DNA from: Rhizobium altiplani
Lineage (GTDB): Bacteria > Pseudomonadota > Alphaproteobacteria > Rhizobiales > Rhizobiaceae
Assembly: GCF_001542405.1 (NCBI RefSeq)
Contig: NZ_LNCD01000106.1
Location: forward strand, 1-64,000
Length of the DNA stretch: 64,000 nucleotides
Direction of reading: 5' to 3'
In this document: in pieces, positions 8,474-17,100 of the stretch
How the letters are laid out: every line of letters starts with the position of its first letter
How positions within the stretch are numbered: the stretch's first letter is position 1
Notes under the pieces: model-generated
What the model saw: the letters and a program-made list of their open reading frames with translations, nothing else
Database searches by the model: none
What the model was told of the DNA's origin: nothing
Position numbers and translations under genes: made by a program

Positions 8474-9519
8474 GCCTGCCTCCTGTTGGAACCGCCTGCC
8501 AGGTTTGCTCCACAGGTCTCCCGGACCACGAGCCGGACAGAGGAGACGATTGACTCCGCTTCCGCCCTACCCGCGCTGATCTGCTTCAGAAGCAGTTGCG
8601 CGGCGCGCCGGCCCATTCCCTGCGGATCCACCGAGATCGTCGTCAGCGCCGGAACGGCGGCTTTTGCCTCGATGACGTCATCGAAGCCGACCACTGCAAA
8701 GTCACGTCCAGGCTCGAGGCGCTGGGCGCGAAGCCCGTCGCACACACCGAACGCGACTGCGTCGTTGAAACACACAGCGGCAGTGGGAGCGGCAGCGATT
8801 GCCAGCGCTCGGCCGATCGCATCGACACCACCAGCTCTCGAGGGGGCGGAAGGCAGGATAAGATCTTCGTCAAGCTCAAGGCCGCAAGCCGCTATTGCGC
8901 CGCGATAGCCGTCGATGCGCTCGTCGAAAACCGCCGTATCACTAAAGCCGCCGATGAATGCGATCCGGCGGTGGCCAAGCGAAGCGAGATGCTGCACGCC
9001 AGCAGATATTCCCTCGCGATTGTCCGAAACGACGGACGAGACCTTAGCTCCCGGAACGTTGCGGACAGCCACGACGACGGGAATGCCAGCTGCGACCAGC
9101 GGCTTCAGGTCAGCGGCTTCGGTCGCACGGGCGGGCGACATGATCAGCCCTGAAATCCCATGCTCGCGCATGGAGGCGATAACTTCCCGCTGTCGGTCCA
9201 AACTCTCGCTGGTATTGGACAGGAACTGGACGAATCCCGCGGACTGGACGACCATGTCCACACCAACGGCGAGTTCCGCGAAGAACCCATTGGTCAGATC
9301 GTTGACGACCACACCGATAATTTTCGACTTCGAACCGGATTGGCGCAGATTGGCGGCTCCGCGATTGTACACGTAGCCAAGCTCGCGCATCACCGCGTTG
9401 ACCTTCGCTCTCGTGCCGTCGTTCACCAGGGACGATCCTTGCAAGACAAGCGAAACGGTCGACTTGGAGACGCCCGCCGCCTTCGCAATATCGATGACGG
9501 TAACCCGCCCTTTTGTCAT
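8470..9519 (-). CDS. LacI-family transcriptional regulator
   Basis: A 349-residue repressor-type protein. The N-terminal helix-turn-helix and hinge (VTVIDIAKAAGVSKSTVSLV, residues 6-25, then LGYVYNRGAANLR) is canonical, followed by a periplasmic-binding-protein-like effector domain (about 60-340). The ATG at 9519 is chosen because GGAGG lies before it; an in-frame TTG at 9531 would bury that site. It is first in the minus-strand block, ahead of the CoA-transferase operon, and a perfect 14-base palindrome lies 39 bases upstream. It probably controls its own transcription and the downstream catabolic genes. The effector is probably the imported sugar or a product of it. Confidence 0.94.
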   Translation of the reverse strand: MTKGRVTVIDIAKAAGVSKSTVSLVLQGSSLVNDGTRAKVNAVMRELGYVYNRGAANLRQSGSKSKIIGVVVNDLTNGFFAELAVGVDMVVQSAGFVQFLSNTSESLDRQREVIASMREHGISGLIMSPARATEAADLKPLVAAGIPVVVAVRNVPGAKVSSVVSDNREGISAGVQHLASLGHRRIAFIGGFSDTAVFDERIDGYRGAIAACGLELDEDLILPSAPSRAGGVDAIGRALAIAAAPTAAVCFNDAVAFGVCDGLRAQRLEPGRDFAVVGFDDVIEAKAAVPALTTISVDPQGMGRRAAQLLLKQISAGRAEAESIVSSVRLVVRETCGANLAGGSNRRQA

Positions 9520-9557
9520 GAGATCCTCCAAAGGCCTCAGCCACGGTGCCCAAATAC

Positions 9558-9571
9558 TTGGAACGTTCCAA
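9558..9571. promoter_or_regulatory. Proximal LacI-type operator
   Basis: TTGGAACGTTCCAA is a perfect 14-base palindrome with a central CG, the shape bound by LacI/GalR repressors. It sits 39 bases upstream of the regulator start, where it would block the promoter. A degenerate second copy lies 176 bases further upstream. Binding by the adjacent regulator is inferred. Confidence 0.7.
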
Positions 9572-9733
9572 TTTTGTCAAGTGGCAATTCCGCATTTCTT
9601 GTCGGAACAGCAGTCGCCGTACAGGAATTACGCCTCTGCGATTCGGAATATCTAAGCCACGGAAAATACATCAATATCTTCTACAGCACTTGCTTATTCG
9701 CAAGAAATTGGGTCGGTGTCGATCTAGAATATT

Positions 9734-9747
9734 TTGGAACGATCTAA
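9734..9747. promoter_or_regulatory. Distal LacI-type operator copy
   Basis: TTGGAACGATCTAA matches the proximal palindrome at 12 of 14 positions, with one half-site intact and the other altered at two bases. The spacing to the proximal site is 176 bases, close to 17 helical turns. A repressor tetramer could bridge the two by looping, or this may be an auxiliary site for an upstream promoter. Confidence 0.5.
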
Positions 9748-10064
9748 GCTAAACCAACCGAAGGTCGCGCATCAACGCTCCCCGCTGCTGAGCAAAAGTC
9801 ACGGACATGTAGTGTCGGTAGGCTGGGCAGGAAACCGGCCCAGACGGTCTTTTGGATCTCCGCGCTGAGTCCCTTTACGCTGCGCGACCACTTGGCCCGC
9901 CGCTACCAAGCGCGACTGGCCAGCAGTCAGTCGCCAGCGATGAAGCCACCTATGGCATGCGTCAAAAATCCATGGTGAGATCGGCCGCTGGTAGGCCTGA
10001 GCTCGTGGAAGCCGTGATAGACAGCGCTGCGCCAACCGGAACTCGCCGCGTCAGAACTCCCCGA

Positions 10065-10859
10065 TCAAACCGCGATCGGCGCCTTGATGCTGGCGTCGGC
10101 TTCGTAGCCGACCAGCTCGAAATCATCGAACTTGAACCCGAAGATGTCCTTCACGTCGGGGTTGATCCGCATGAACGGCAATGGCTTTGGCGTGCGCGTC
10201 AGCTGCAGCTTCGCCTGCTCGAAGTGGTTGTGATACAGATGCGCATCGCCGAGCGTGTGCACGAAATCGCCGAGCTTCAGGCCCGTTACCTGCGCCACCA
10301 TCATTGTCAGCAGGGCATACGAGGCAATGTTGAAGGGTACGCCAAGGAAGATGTCGGCCGAACGCTGATAGAGCTGACAGGACAGCTTCCCGTCGGCGAC
10401 ATAGAACTGGAACAGGCAATGGCAAGGTGGCAACGCCATGTCATCCACCTCGGCAGGGTTCCATGCCGAAACGATATGCCGGCGTGAATTCGGGTTCTTG
10501 ACGATGCCCGAAACGAGATTGGAAATCTGGTCGATATGGCCGCCATCGGGAGCAGGCCAGGAACGCCACTGAGCGCCGTAGACCGGCCCGAGGTCGCCGT
10601 TTTCGTCGGCCCACTCGTCCCAGATCGAGACTCCATTGTCCTTGAGGTAGCCGATATTGGTGTCGCCGCGAAGAAACCAGAGAAGCTCGTGGATGATGGA
10701 ACGCAGATGCAGCTTCTTCGTCGTCAGGACAGGAAAGCCTTCCTGAAGATCGAACCGCATCTGATAGCCGAACACCGAGCGTGTGCCGGTGCCCGTTCGA
10801 TCGCCACGATCGGCTCCGTGTTCCATGACATGCTTCAAGAGATCGAGATACTGCTTCAT
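10065..10859 (-). CDS. thyA: Thymidylate synthase
   Basis: Converts dUMP to dTMP using methylene-tetrahydrofolate in the cytoplasm. At 264 residues it matches the length of the E. coli enzyme exactly, and the nucleophile falls at the same place, Cys146 in PPCHCLFQFYV. The phosphate-binding RDRTGTGT-like region is at 18-27, and the folate site ends in the usual KAPIAV tail. In many rhizobia thyA is followed by the dihydrofolate reductase gene; none is seen in the 545 bases downstream here. No in-window operon partner is evident, and the cmoA-like remnant is divergent from it. Confidence 0.98.
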   Translation of the reverse strand: MKQYLDLLKHVMEHGADRGDRTGTGTRSVFGYQMRFDLQEGFPVLTTKKLHLRSIIHELLWFLRGDTNIGYLKDNGVSIWDEWADENGDLGPVYGAQWRSWPAPDGGHIDQISNLVSGIVKNPNSRRHIVSAWNPAEVDDMALPPCHCLFQFYVADGKLSCQLYQRSADIFLGVPFNIASYALLTMMVAQVTGLKLGDFVHTLGDAHLYHNHFEQAKLQLTRTPKPLPFMRINPDVKDIFGFKFDDFELVGYEADASIKAPIAV

Positions 10860-11100
10860 CGTCCGCCGCCGATTCCGTTCCGTACCTATTTAGGCGTTTT
10901 GCCCGTCGAAACCAATCATAGTGCGGCTATTATCCCGGCAATTCTCCGCGATACCTGCGAGACGCCCGGAGGCGCTATCAGGCTACCGTCAGGTTCGCAT
11001 GTCTCCCTATGGTTAGCGCGGGGGCGCTCCAGGGGGTTTCAGCACTGTCAGTATATTAGCGGCAATTCACGCCGCTTTCCTTTGGGGCCAACCGCATTTT

Positions 11101-11689
11101 TTGGGGGAGGCGCAGGACTTCGCCGTGCCGAACACCAACCTTTACGATATCGGCTGTTCGACGGCGACGACATTGCTCACGCTCGACCGAATGATCGATC
11201 CGAACGTCAATTTCATTGGCGTCGACAATGCCCCTGACACGCTGGAAAAGGCGGCACAGAAAATCGAGCATGCAGACGCGCGGCGCCCGATCGACTTGAA
11301 AGTCGTCGATCCACCAGGGTCTTCACATGGAGAACGCCAGCATCGTCACCATGCTTCTGACGCTACAATTCATTCGCCCACTGTTTCGCGAGCGCGTAAT
11401 GAGGATGATCTTCTCCGGCCTGAACGATCAGGGCTGCCTGCTCCTCGTTGAGAAATTGACCAGCGAGGATACGGCCTTCAACCGGCTGTTCATCCAGCAC
11501 TATTACGACTTCAAGCGACGAAACGGCTACTCCGAAATCGAGATCGCCCAGAAGCGCGAAGCGCTTGAAAATGTGCTCATCCCCTATCGTCTGGAAGAGA
11601 ACATGCAGCTTCTGAAAGAGGTCGGCTTCCGCAGTGTCGAGGTCTTTTTCCGCTGGTGCAATTTCTGCGGCATCGTGGCCGTCAAGTGA
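11101..11689 (+). pseudogene. Decayed CmoA-like SAM methyltransferase
   Basis: Two reading frames together give a truncated CmoA-type protein (CmoA makes carboxy-SAM for tRNA wobble uridine modification). The first frame (from about 11110) holds the SAM-binding motif LYDIGCSTATT and GVDNAP. The second (from 11327) holds ENASIVTMLLTLQF and FKRRNGYSEIEIAQKR, a CmoA signature. The switch lies at about 11311-11314, where one base is extra relative to an intact frame. Roughly the first 50 residues expected of the family are missing, with no matching frame upstream. Loss of the 5' end plus a frameshift points to a pseudogene; a single sequencing error could explain the shift but not the truncation. 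Its stop is followed closely by the membrane methyltransferase gene. Confidence 0.7.
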
Positions 11690-11704
11690 GGCTGGGCGCA
11701 AAAA

Positions 11705-12577
11705 ATGAAAGCAGCCATGATTCATATCGGGAACCTCTTCTTCAAATATCGCAATCAGGCGTTCCCGCTCATAATTGTCACCTTGTTTCTGATGACGCTA
11801 CCGCCCTCGGAAATCGGGGGAAGCGTTACGGCGGAGCGCGTTAAAGACGTAGTTGCGCTTCTGATCCTGCTTGCCGGCCTGGCTTTGCGCGCAACAGTGA
11901 TCGGCTATGCCTATATTCAGCGAGGCGGCCTGAAGAAGCGTGTCTACGCCGCCGATCTCGTGACCGAGGGGATGTTCGGCGTCTGCCGCAACCCGCTCTT
12001 TGTCGGGAACATGCTGATCTATGCAGCCGTGTTCTTGCTGCATGGAAATCCAATGGTCGTAGTTGTCGGCATAGCGCTCTTCATGCTCATCTACCAATGC
12101 ATCGTCCACGCCGAGGAAGCATTTCTCGAAAACAAGTTTGGCGACGCCTATCGAGCCTACTGTGCCGACGTTCCGCGCTGGATGCTTCGCTTTGGCAATT
12201 TCGCGCTGGCGACGCATGGGATGGTGTTCAATGCGAAGCGCGTCATCGCGAAGGACTATTCGACGGTTTCCGCCGCCCTTCTGGCCGTTCTCCTGATCGA
12301 GATCTACGGGGTCGCCGGCGCAGCCAATGCGCTGTCTCTCCCCTACCTCTCTCTTCTTGTCTTCTTCGTCGCCGTCGTGGGCGCTGCCACCGGTATGGTG
12401 AGTCTGCTCAAGAAGCGCGGTGTCTTCAATGAGGCAACGGCCGCCTGCAGAGCACGGGCGAAGTTCCTGCAGTCCCGCTCACTACGAAACGGTTTTGTGA
12501 CAACACCTCTTCCCAACCGAGGCGGAAAACACTATATCAGCCATGCCGGTCCTCGGGCCGGCTATGGCGATAAATGA
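11705..12577 (+). CDS. Isoprenylcysteine carboxyl methyltransferase-family membrane protein
   Basis: An integral membrane protein with about six or seven hydrophobic helices. The SAM/metal-site segment of the ICMT/PEMT-like group is visible (GMFGVCRNPLFVGNMLIYAA, then EEAFLENKFGDAYRAYC). Bacterial members methylate small or lipid-like substrates; the true substrate is unknown. It follows the cmoA-like remnant by 15 bases. The last 45 or so residues after KKRGVF look unlike the family, and the stop lies inside the 5' piece of the tmRNA gene. The natural end may have been lost by a frameshift or deletion, so the 3' boundary should be treated as doubtful. Confidence 0.75.
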   Translation: MKAAMIHIGNLFFKYRNQAFPLIIVTLFLMTLPPSEIGGSVTAERVKDVVALLILLAGLALRATVIGYAYIQRGGLKKRVYAADLVTEGMFGVCRNPLFVGNMLIYAAVFLLHGNPMVVVVGIALFMLIYQCIVHAEEAFLENKFGDAYRAYCADVPRWMLRFGNFALATHGMVFNAKRVIAKDYSTVSAALLAVLLIEIYGVAGAANALSLPYLSLLVFFVAVVGAATGMVSLLKKRGVFNEATAACRARAKFLQSRSLRNGFVTTPLPNRGGKHYISHAGPRAGYGDK

Positions 12578-12872
12578 GCGGTGTAATAAACCTATTGGAC
12601 CCGGGGGCGGTACCCGGCGCCTCCACCAAAAACCGGCGGGCTTGCAACAAGATGGCCGGCTTTTGATGGGGGCGAAACAGGATCGACAAGGGTGTAAAGA
12701 TCGTCTTTTTGCTCGGCATTGTACCGCCGTTATCGGGCTAAAATTGTAGTTGCAAACGACAACTATGCGGAAGCTCGTCTCGCTGCTTAATCGCGGTGTG
12801 ACACTTCAAATAAAGCCCTAGTGGTTCGCACCTCTAGGCGGGGTCCGAAGGCACCTGGCAACAGAAGCCTTC
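12545..12872 (+). ncRNA. ssrA: Transfer-messenger RNA, circularly permuted two-piece form
   Basis: tmRNA rescues stalled ribosomes and adds a degradation tag. The acceptor piece comes first: T-stem CCGGG (12601-12605) with CCCGG (12613-12617), acceptor 3' strand 12618-12624, then A and CCA ending at 12628. About 39 bases that should be excised follow. The coding piece starts with GGGGGCG (12668-12674), which pairs with 12618-12624 over seven pairs, the third being G-U, the alanine identity pair. The tag codons run 12752-12787, ANDNYAEARLAA, then TAA at 12788-12790. Further hairpins extend to about 12872. The permuted order is the alphaproteobacterial form. The outer ends are estimates. sspB, encoding the tag adaptor, is the next gene. 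Confidence 0.93.
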
Positions 12873-13002
12873 ACCTTCTCCCTTGCGCGCAAATCATGTA
12901 TGGTTTGGTCAAGCATGACTCGGCTCAGGCCTTTTCCAGGGCGTCTTGGCATGCCATACAGCCTTGGGAAACGAGTCCGAACCAAAAGAAAGACAGGAAA
13001 GC

Positions 13003-13512
13003 ATGGGGCAGGATCACATCCGTTACGACATTCTGGCACAGGACGCACTGCGTGGCGTCATCCGCAAGGTTTTGTCTGAAGTTGCCGCGACGGGCCGCCT
13101 GCCGGGCGAGCATCATTTCTTCATTACCTTTCTGACCGGCGCCCCTGGTGTTCGCATCTCGCAGCACCTGAAGGCGAAGTATCCGGAACAGATGACTATC
13201 GTCATCCAGCACCAGTTCTGGGAACTGAAGATCACGGAGACCACTTTCGAGATCGGCCTTTCCTTCTCTGATGTTCCGGAAAAGCTCTTCATTCCGTTCA
13301 ACGCCATCCGCGGCTTCTATGACCCGTCCGTGAACTTCGAGCTGGAATTCGACGTGCCTCTCGCTGACAGCGAAGAGCTTCCCGCCGCTGAAATCACCGC
13401 CTATCCGGTTGCGTCCGAGAAGTCCGAGGAAACGCCCGCCGCCAAAGCCGATGGCGAGGAAAAGAAACCCGGCTCGGTCGTCTCGCTCGACGCCTTCCGA
13501 AAGAAGCAGTAA
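13003..13512 (+). CDS. sspB: SspB, alpha-type ClpXP adaptor for ssrA-tagged proteins
   Basis: A 169-residue adaptor that binds the tmRNA-encoded tag and delivers tagged proteins to the ClpXP protease. The folded peptide-binding domain covers about residues 5-130 (IRYDILAQDALRGVIRKVL, then HHFFITFLTGAPGVRIS). A charged flexible linker rich in E, A and K follows, ending in a short basic tail (VVSLDAFRKKQ) that fits the ClpX-binding role of SspB tails. The ATG at 13003 with AGGAAAGC before it is preferred over an in-frame ATG at 12946. It lies directly downstream of ssrA and ends in a strong terminator. Confidence 0.93.
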   Translation: MGQDHIRYDILAQDALRGVIRKVLSEVAATGRLPGEHHFFITFLTGAPGVRISQHLKAKYPEQMTIVIQHQFWELKITETTFEIGLSFSDVPEKLFIPFNAIRGFYDPSVNFELEFDVPLADSEELPAAEITAYPVASEKSEETPAAKADGEEKKPGSVVSLDAFRKKQ

Positions 13513-13516
13513 AACC

Positions 13517-13541
13517 AAGGGAAGCAACTGCTTCCCTTTTT
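13517..13541 (+). terminator. Rho-independent terminator of sspB
   Basis: AAGGGAAGC and GCTTCCCTT form a nine-base-pair stem around an AACT loop, running into a run of five T, five bases after the sspB stop. It separates sspB from the DUF4169 gene that begins 21 bases later. Confidence 0.85.
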
Positions 13542-13562
13542 CAATTCCGATCGAGGCCAACC

Positions 13563-13757
13563 GTGACCGCCGAAGTCGTCAATCTCCGCCAGTTCAAAAA
13601 GAAACAGGCCCGCGCCGACAAGGCGAAGCAGGCGGAGCAAAACCGTATCTCCTTTGGCCGCACCAAGGCCGAGAAGCAGCTGACGAAGGCGCTCAATGAG
13701 AAGGCCGAACGCTCTCATCAGCAAGGCCGGATAGAGAAATCTGAAGACGACAAATGA
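13563..13757 (+). CDS. DUF4169 small basic protein
   Basis: A 64-residue, highly charged protein starting with GTG. The N-terminus (AEVVNLRQFKKKQARADKAK) and the central AEQNRISFGRTKAEKQ stretch are those of the DUF4169 family, common next to sspB-region genes in alphaproteobacteria. It is mostly helical and rich in K, R, E and Q, with no membrane segment. The function is unknown; nucleic-acid or protein scaffolding is only a guess. Its stop overlaps the next small ORF (AATGA), and it lies just downstream of the sspB terminator, so it needs readthrough or its own promoter. Confidence 0.8.
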   Translation: MTAEVVNLRQFKKKQARADKAKQAEQNRISFGRTKAEKQLTKALNEKAERSHQQGRIEKSEDDK

Positions 13758-13858
13758 GCGCCCCGAGAAACGCAAAAGATTCCGGGATCAATCAGTTGGC
13801 AGGCTTTCTGGAGTCAACGTGTCAGCGGCTCGAACCGAATTCTGAAGCCTTGCGATGA
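13754..13858 (+). CDS. 34-codon ORF coupled at both ends
   Basis: An ATG overlapping the DUF4169 stop opens a 34-residue frame (starts MSAPRNAKDSGINQLAGFLE) whose TGA overlaps the ATG of the ribbon-helix-helix gene (ATGA). Overlap at both ends is the pattern of translationally coupled operon genes. The composition is protein-like with one predicted amphipathic helix. I do not recognise a family. It could be a short gene in its own right, or a reading frame kept only to carry ribosomes to the next start. Confidence 0.45.
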   Translation: MSAPRNAKDSGINQLAGFLESTCQRLEPNSEALR

Positions 13859-14073
13859 TCCGCAAGCACTCGGCTACTCTACACGGACACCGCACCAGCT
13901 TCTCGTTGGAAGACGAGTTCTGGACCGAGTTGAACATAATCGCCAAAGCGCGCGCCATCCCACTCGCAGCCTTGATTTCCGACATAGACGATCAGCGACA
14001 GCCGGAGAGCAACCTCTCGTCAGCGCTGCGCGTCTATGTCCTTCATTGGCTGAAATCCGAGAGCGCGGGCTAG
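13855..14073 (+). CDS. Ribbon-helix-helix domain protein
   Basis: A 72-residue protein of the RHH_4 type. The strand-helix-helix shape is seen in IRKHSATLHGHRTSFSLED (strand and turn), FWTELNIIAKARAIPLAALI (first helix) and the NLSSALRVYVLHWL helix near the end. Such proteins form DNA-binding dimers and usually act as small repressors, but this subfamily has no assigned target. The start codon overlaps the stop of the 34-codon ORF. It is the last gene of the sspB-side cluster and converges on the AsmA gene with a 56-base gap. Confidence 0.8.
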   Translation: MIRKHSATLHGHRTSFSLEDEFWTELNIIAKARAIPLAALISDIDDQRQPESNLSSALRVYVLHWLKSESAG

Positions 14074-14129
14074 TTCGCCTCGAAGGCTACCGCGCGTGAG
14101 GATGCCCACATACCGCGATCGCAAACACA

Positions 14130-17100
14130 CTACTGCGGCACCTGCACGCCCGGCAACCCCGGCACCGTTTCGAAATTGAGTGAGTTCTCCGGGGGCACGG
14201 TAAGCTGCTCCTGTGCCCGTCGCGCCGCCTCTGCGGCCGCTTTTGCGTCCTCCGCCGCCTTTGCCTTGGCGCGCGCTTCGGCTTCAGCGTCAGCCTTTGC
14301 TTTCGCTTCCGCTGCCTGCCTATCGCGCTCGGCCTGCGCGGCCAAAGCTCTCAGGCGCTGCTCTTCCGCCTGCCGTTGCGCCTCGAAGGCTGCGGCCTTC
14401 TGGCGCTCGATATCGTTGAACTTGTAGAGAGCAACTTCACGGCGCAGTCGCTGCTTCTCCAGTACGTTGGACTGCAGGCGCTCGACGCGCCGGCGTTCGC
14501 GCTCGTAGGCGCGCAACGACAGGAAGCCGGTGATGTCCGTGACATCAATGGTTCGCCCAGGCGACGCGAGCAGTCCTGAAAAGTCGAGTCGTACCGCAGG
14601 CTCCGCACCGGGAAGCACCTCGCCACCCGGATTCAGTGCAATGTTGAGCGACGCATTGATGCGCTCCTGTGGCAGGTCGATCTGGCCGTTGCCGACGAGC
14701 TTTGCCTGGTCGGTCGTCACGCTGACGTTCTGAAAGCGCAGAACCCCATCCGTCACGTTGAACGGAATCGCAGTCGGCGGCAGCTTCGCTTCGCCGTTGT
14801 TGAGCAAGGTCTCGACGATCGGATGAACCTTGCCGGCATTCAGCTGATCCTGCATCGGATCGGTGGCGGCCAGTAATGGCGCCAGCATGCCGAGATTGAG
14901 ACCACGTACGCTGATATCGCCAAGCCGAAGCTCGCCGGAGCCGTTCAAAGAACCAGCGATATCCTTCATGGACTTGCCGGAAGCCTCCATGGAGAGCCCA
15001 AGCCCGAACTTGCCGTTGGCGACCGGCGCGCCATCCCGGGGCCACACGACACCGGCCAAATCCGCATCTGCCAGCGCCAGTTGCGTCTGGAAGAAGCCCG
15101 TACCGTCAGCATTGGTAAACAGCAGGCTGCCGTTGACGGTGCCGCCATCCCAACCGCCCTTGATGTCGTTCAGCTGCAGTTCGTCGCCCTTGTAGGCCAC
15201 GTTTGACGTGAAATCCGAAATCGCGCCGGACCAGCCAGGCCAGAATTGCTTGGCGGAGAGCTTGAGGTTGACGTCCAAATCCTTGATGATCGGCAAGCCC
15301 AGCGCGCCGGCCGACAGGTCGCCGGTCGCCGCATCCGTCATAGGTCCGTAAACAGCTTCCCCTAGCCAGGTGGCATCGGCCTTGGATAGCGCCAATTCGC
15401 CCGTCGCCGTGGTCTTTTCCGCTTTACGGTCGACGGTCAGGGCGCCGCTGAACTCGTTGTCGGCGGCATGTCCTGCGATATCCGCAAAGGAAATCTTGTC
15501 GCCATCGATGGTCGCGTTCGTTGTCAGCTTGAACGGCAGGCCCGTACCCATTTGCGGCACAGCGATGCCGTTCATGACAAGATACGGATCAAGATCGGCA
15601 CTCTCCAGGGATACTGCAAGCTGTCCGTTCATGAAGGCCTGCGGGCGAACGTCCACCTTGCCGCCAGCCGTAAACGATGTGCGGTCGGTGGCAAATGTCA
15701 GCTGGGCGTCGGCAGGATCCGTTCCTTCTGCCTGCACCTTCAGGGTCAGGCGTCCATTGGCGTCGGCCTCGACCGGCAACGGATCAAGACCCGCCTGCCC
15801 AAACAGGATCGAGGTGACGCTGTTCTCAAGCGTCGCCTCAAGGCTCGTTGTGCCCTTACCCGTCAGCGCCAGAAGATCCGACATGCGGTAGTCGAGGTTG
15901 ACACGACTGCCGTTGGTCACCCCCGCCAATGTCAGGGTCAGGCCGTCGCCCTCGTCGCCTCCGAGAGTCAAAGCTCCGCGCAGTGCGGTATTCGTGTACC
16001 ACGCGGCATTGCGCACAAGCCTATCCATGACCGGATGCTGCGGCAGATGCTGCTTGAGCATTGTGAAGAATGAGCCCGGATCCGCCGATTTGAAGGTGAT
16101 TTCCCCAGAGCCCTTGTAATCGAGCAGCGATCCCTCGGCGCGACCGGTCGCAGTCACTTCGGCACCCGCCAGGTTCTTGATAGAAAGCTTGTCGACCGCG
16201 AGAGCCCCATCGGCAATTGCAAAGCTCGCCTCGACATCGCCCGCTTCGACGCCGAAGGCTGTAAACTTGTCGGCCTTGAGCCGTGCAGTGATCTTGTGAT
16301 CGAGTACGTTGTCGCCGCCATCCTGGCCGGTGAACAGCCCTGTCAGCGCACGCAGTGCATCCAGATCGAGTGCGTCGCCGGCAAGCGCGACATCAAGCGT
16401 CGGTACCTGGTTGGCCAACGCCTGTCGGTCCATCCGACCCTTCAACGTGGCCTGTCCAACGGCGATTTCCAGGTTGTTGAACGTCTGCCGGTCATGCGTG
16501 AGGCTGACGTCAGCGGAGAAGCCCGCCTGCCGCAGTTGCCGGATCGCCGGATCGACTGAGCCGGAAAGCCATGCCGCAAGGCCCGTGGGCTGATTGGAGG
16601 CCACCGTGATCTGCCCAACGAACGATGCTTGCCCCTGCAAATTGAGCTTGCCCTGGCCTTCCACCTGTGTGCGTCCCGGAAGCGTGCCGACCACGTTGTC
16701 GATGATCCAGCCCTTGCCAGCGGGTTGCACATCGAGCTGGATATCGCGGATTGTCGTGTCGCCGGCGACGATCGCCGGCAACCGAACTGTTGCCTTACCC
16801 GGCACCTGCGGTACAGGCACTTGCGAAACGATCTGAATCAGCGCGTTCAGGCGCTGCCGCGCCGATAGGCCGGGATCGCGCGTCGTCTTGCCATTCGCAC
16901 CCTGATTGCCGATGCGATTGACGTCGATCTGCTGGCCGTTCGCAATCAGCAGGAATTGCGGCTGACTTCCGGTGTCCAGGGTCGCCTCGCCCGTGACCAC
17001 ATAGGGATCATCGGTGGCTCCGATCTCGAGACGGTATTCCGGTATACGAATGCTCTCGTTCGTAAGCTCGAACTTGCCTTTCAGTCGCGGAGGAACATCG

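Larger units (their letters stand above)
9520..10064. other. Long non-coding stretch between regulator and thyA
   Basis: About 545 bases without a convincing gene. The half next to the regulator is AT-rich and holds two related palindromes at 9558 and 9734, so it is the control region of the catabolic block. In the thyA-proximal half (roughly 9760-10064) short open frames exist on both strands, but none has a recognisable product, a good ribosome-binding site or a homologous look. I recognise nothing else there. Confidence 0.6.

Noticed and set aside
9799..10487. Small frames around the end of thyA as possible transposase remnants
   Set aside because: No transposase motif, terminal inverted repeat or target duplication could be seen.
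12540..12830. A tRNA-like fold taken for an ordinary tRNA gene
   Set aside because: The acceptor strand with CCA precedes the 5' strand and a tag frame follows, which identifies permuted tmRNA rather than a tRNA.
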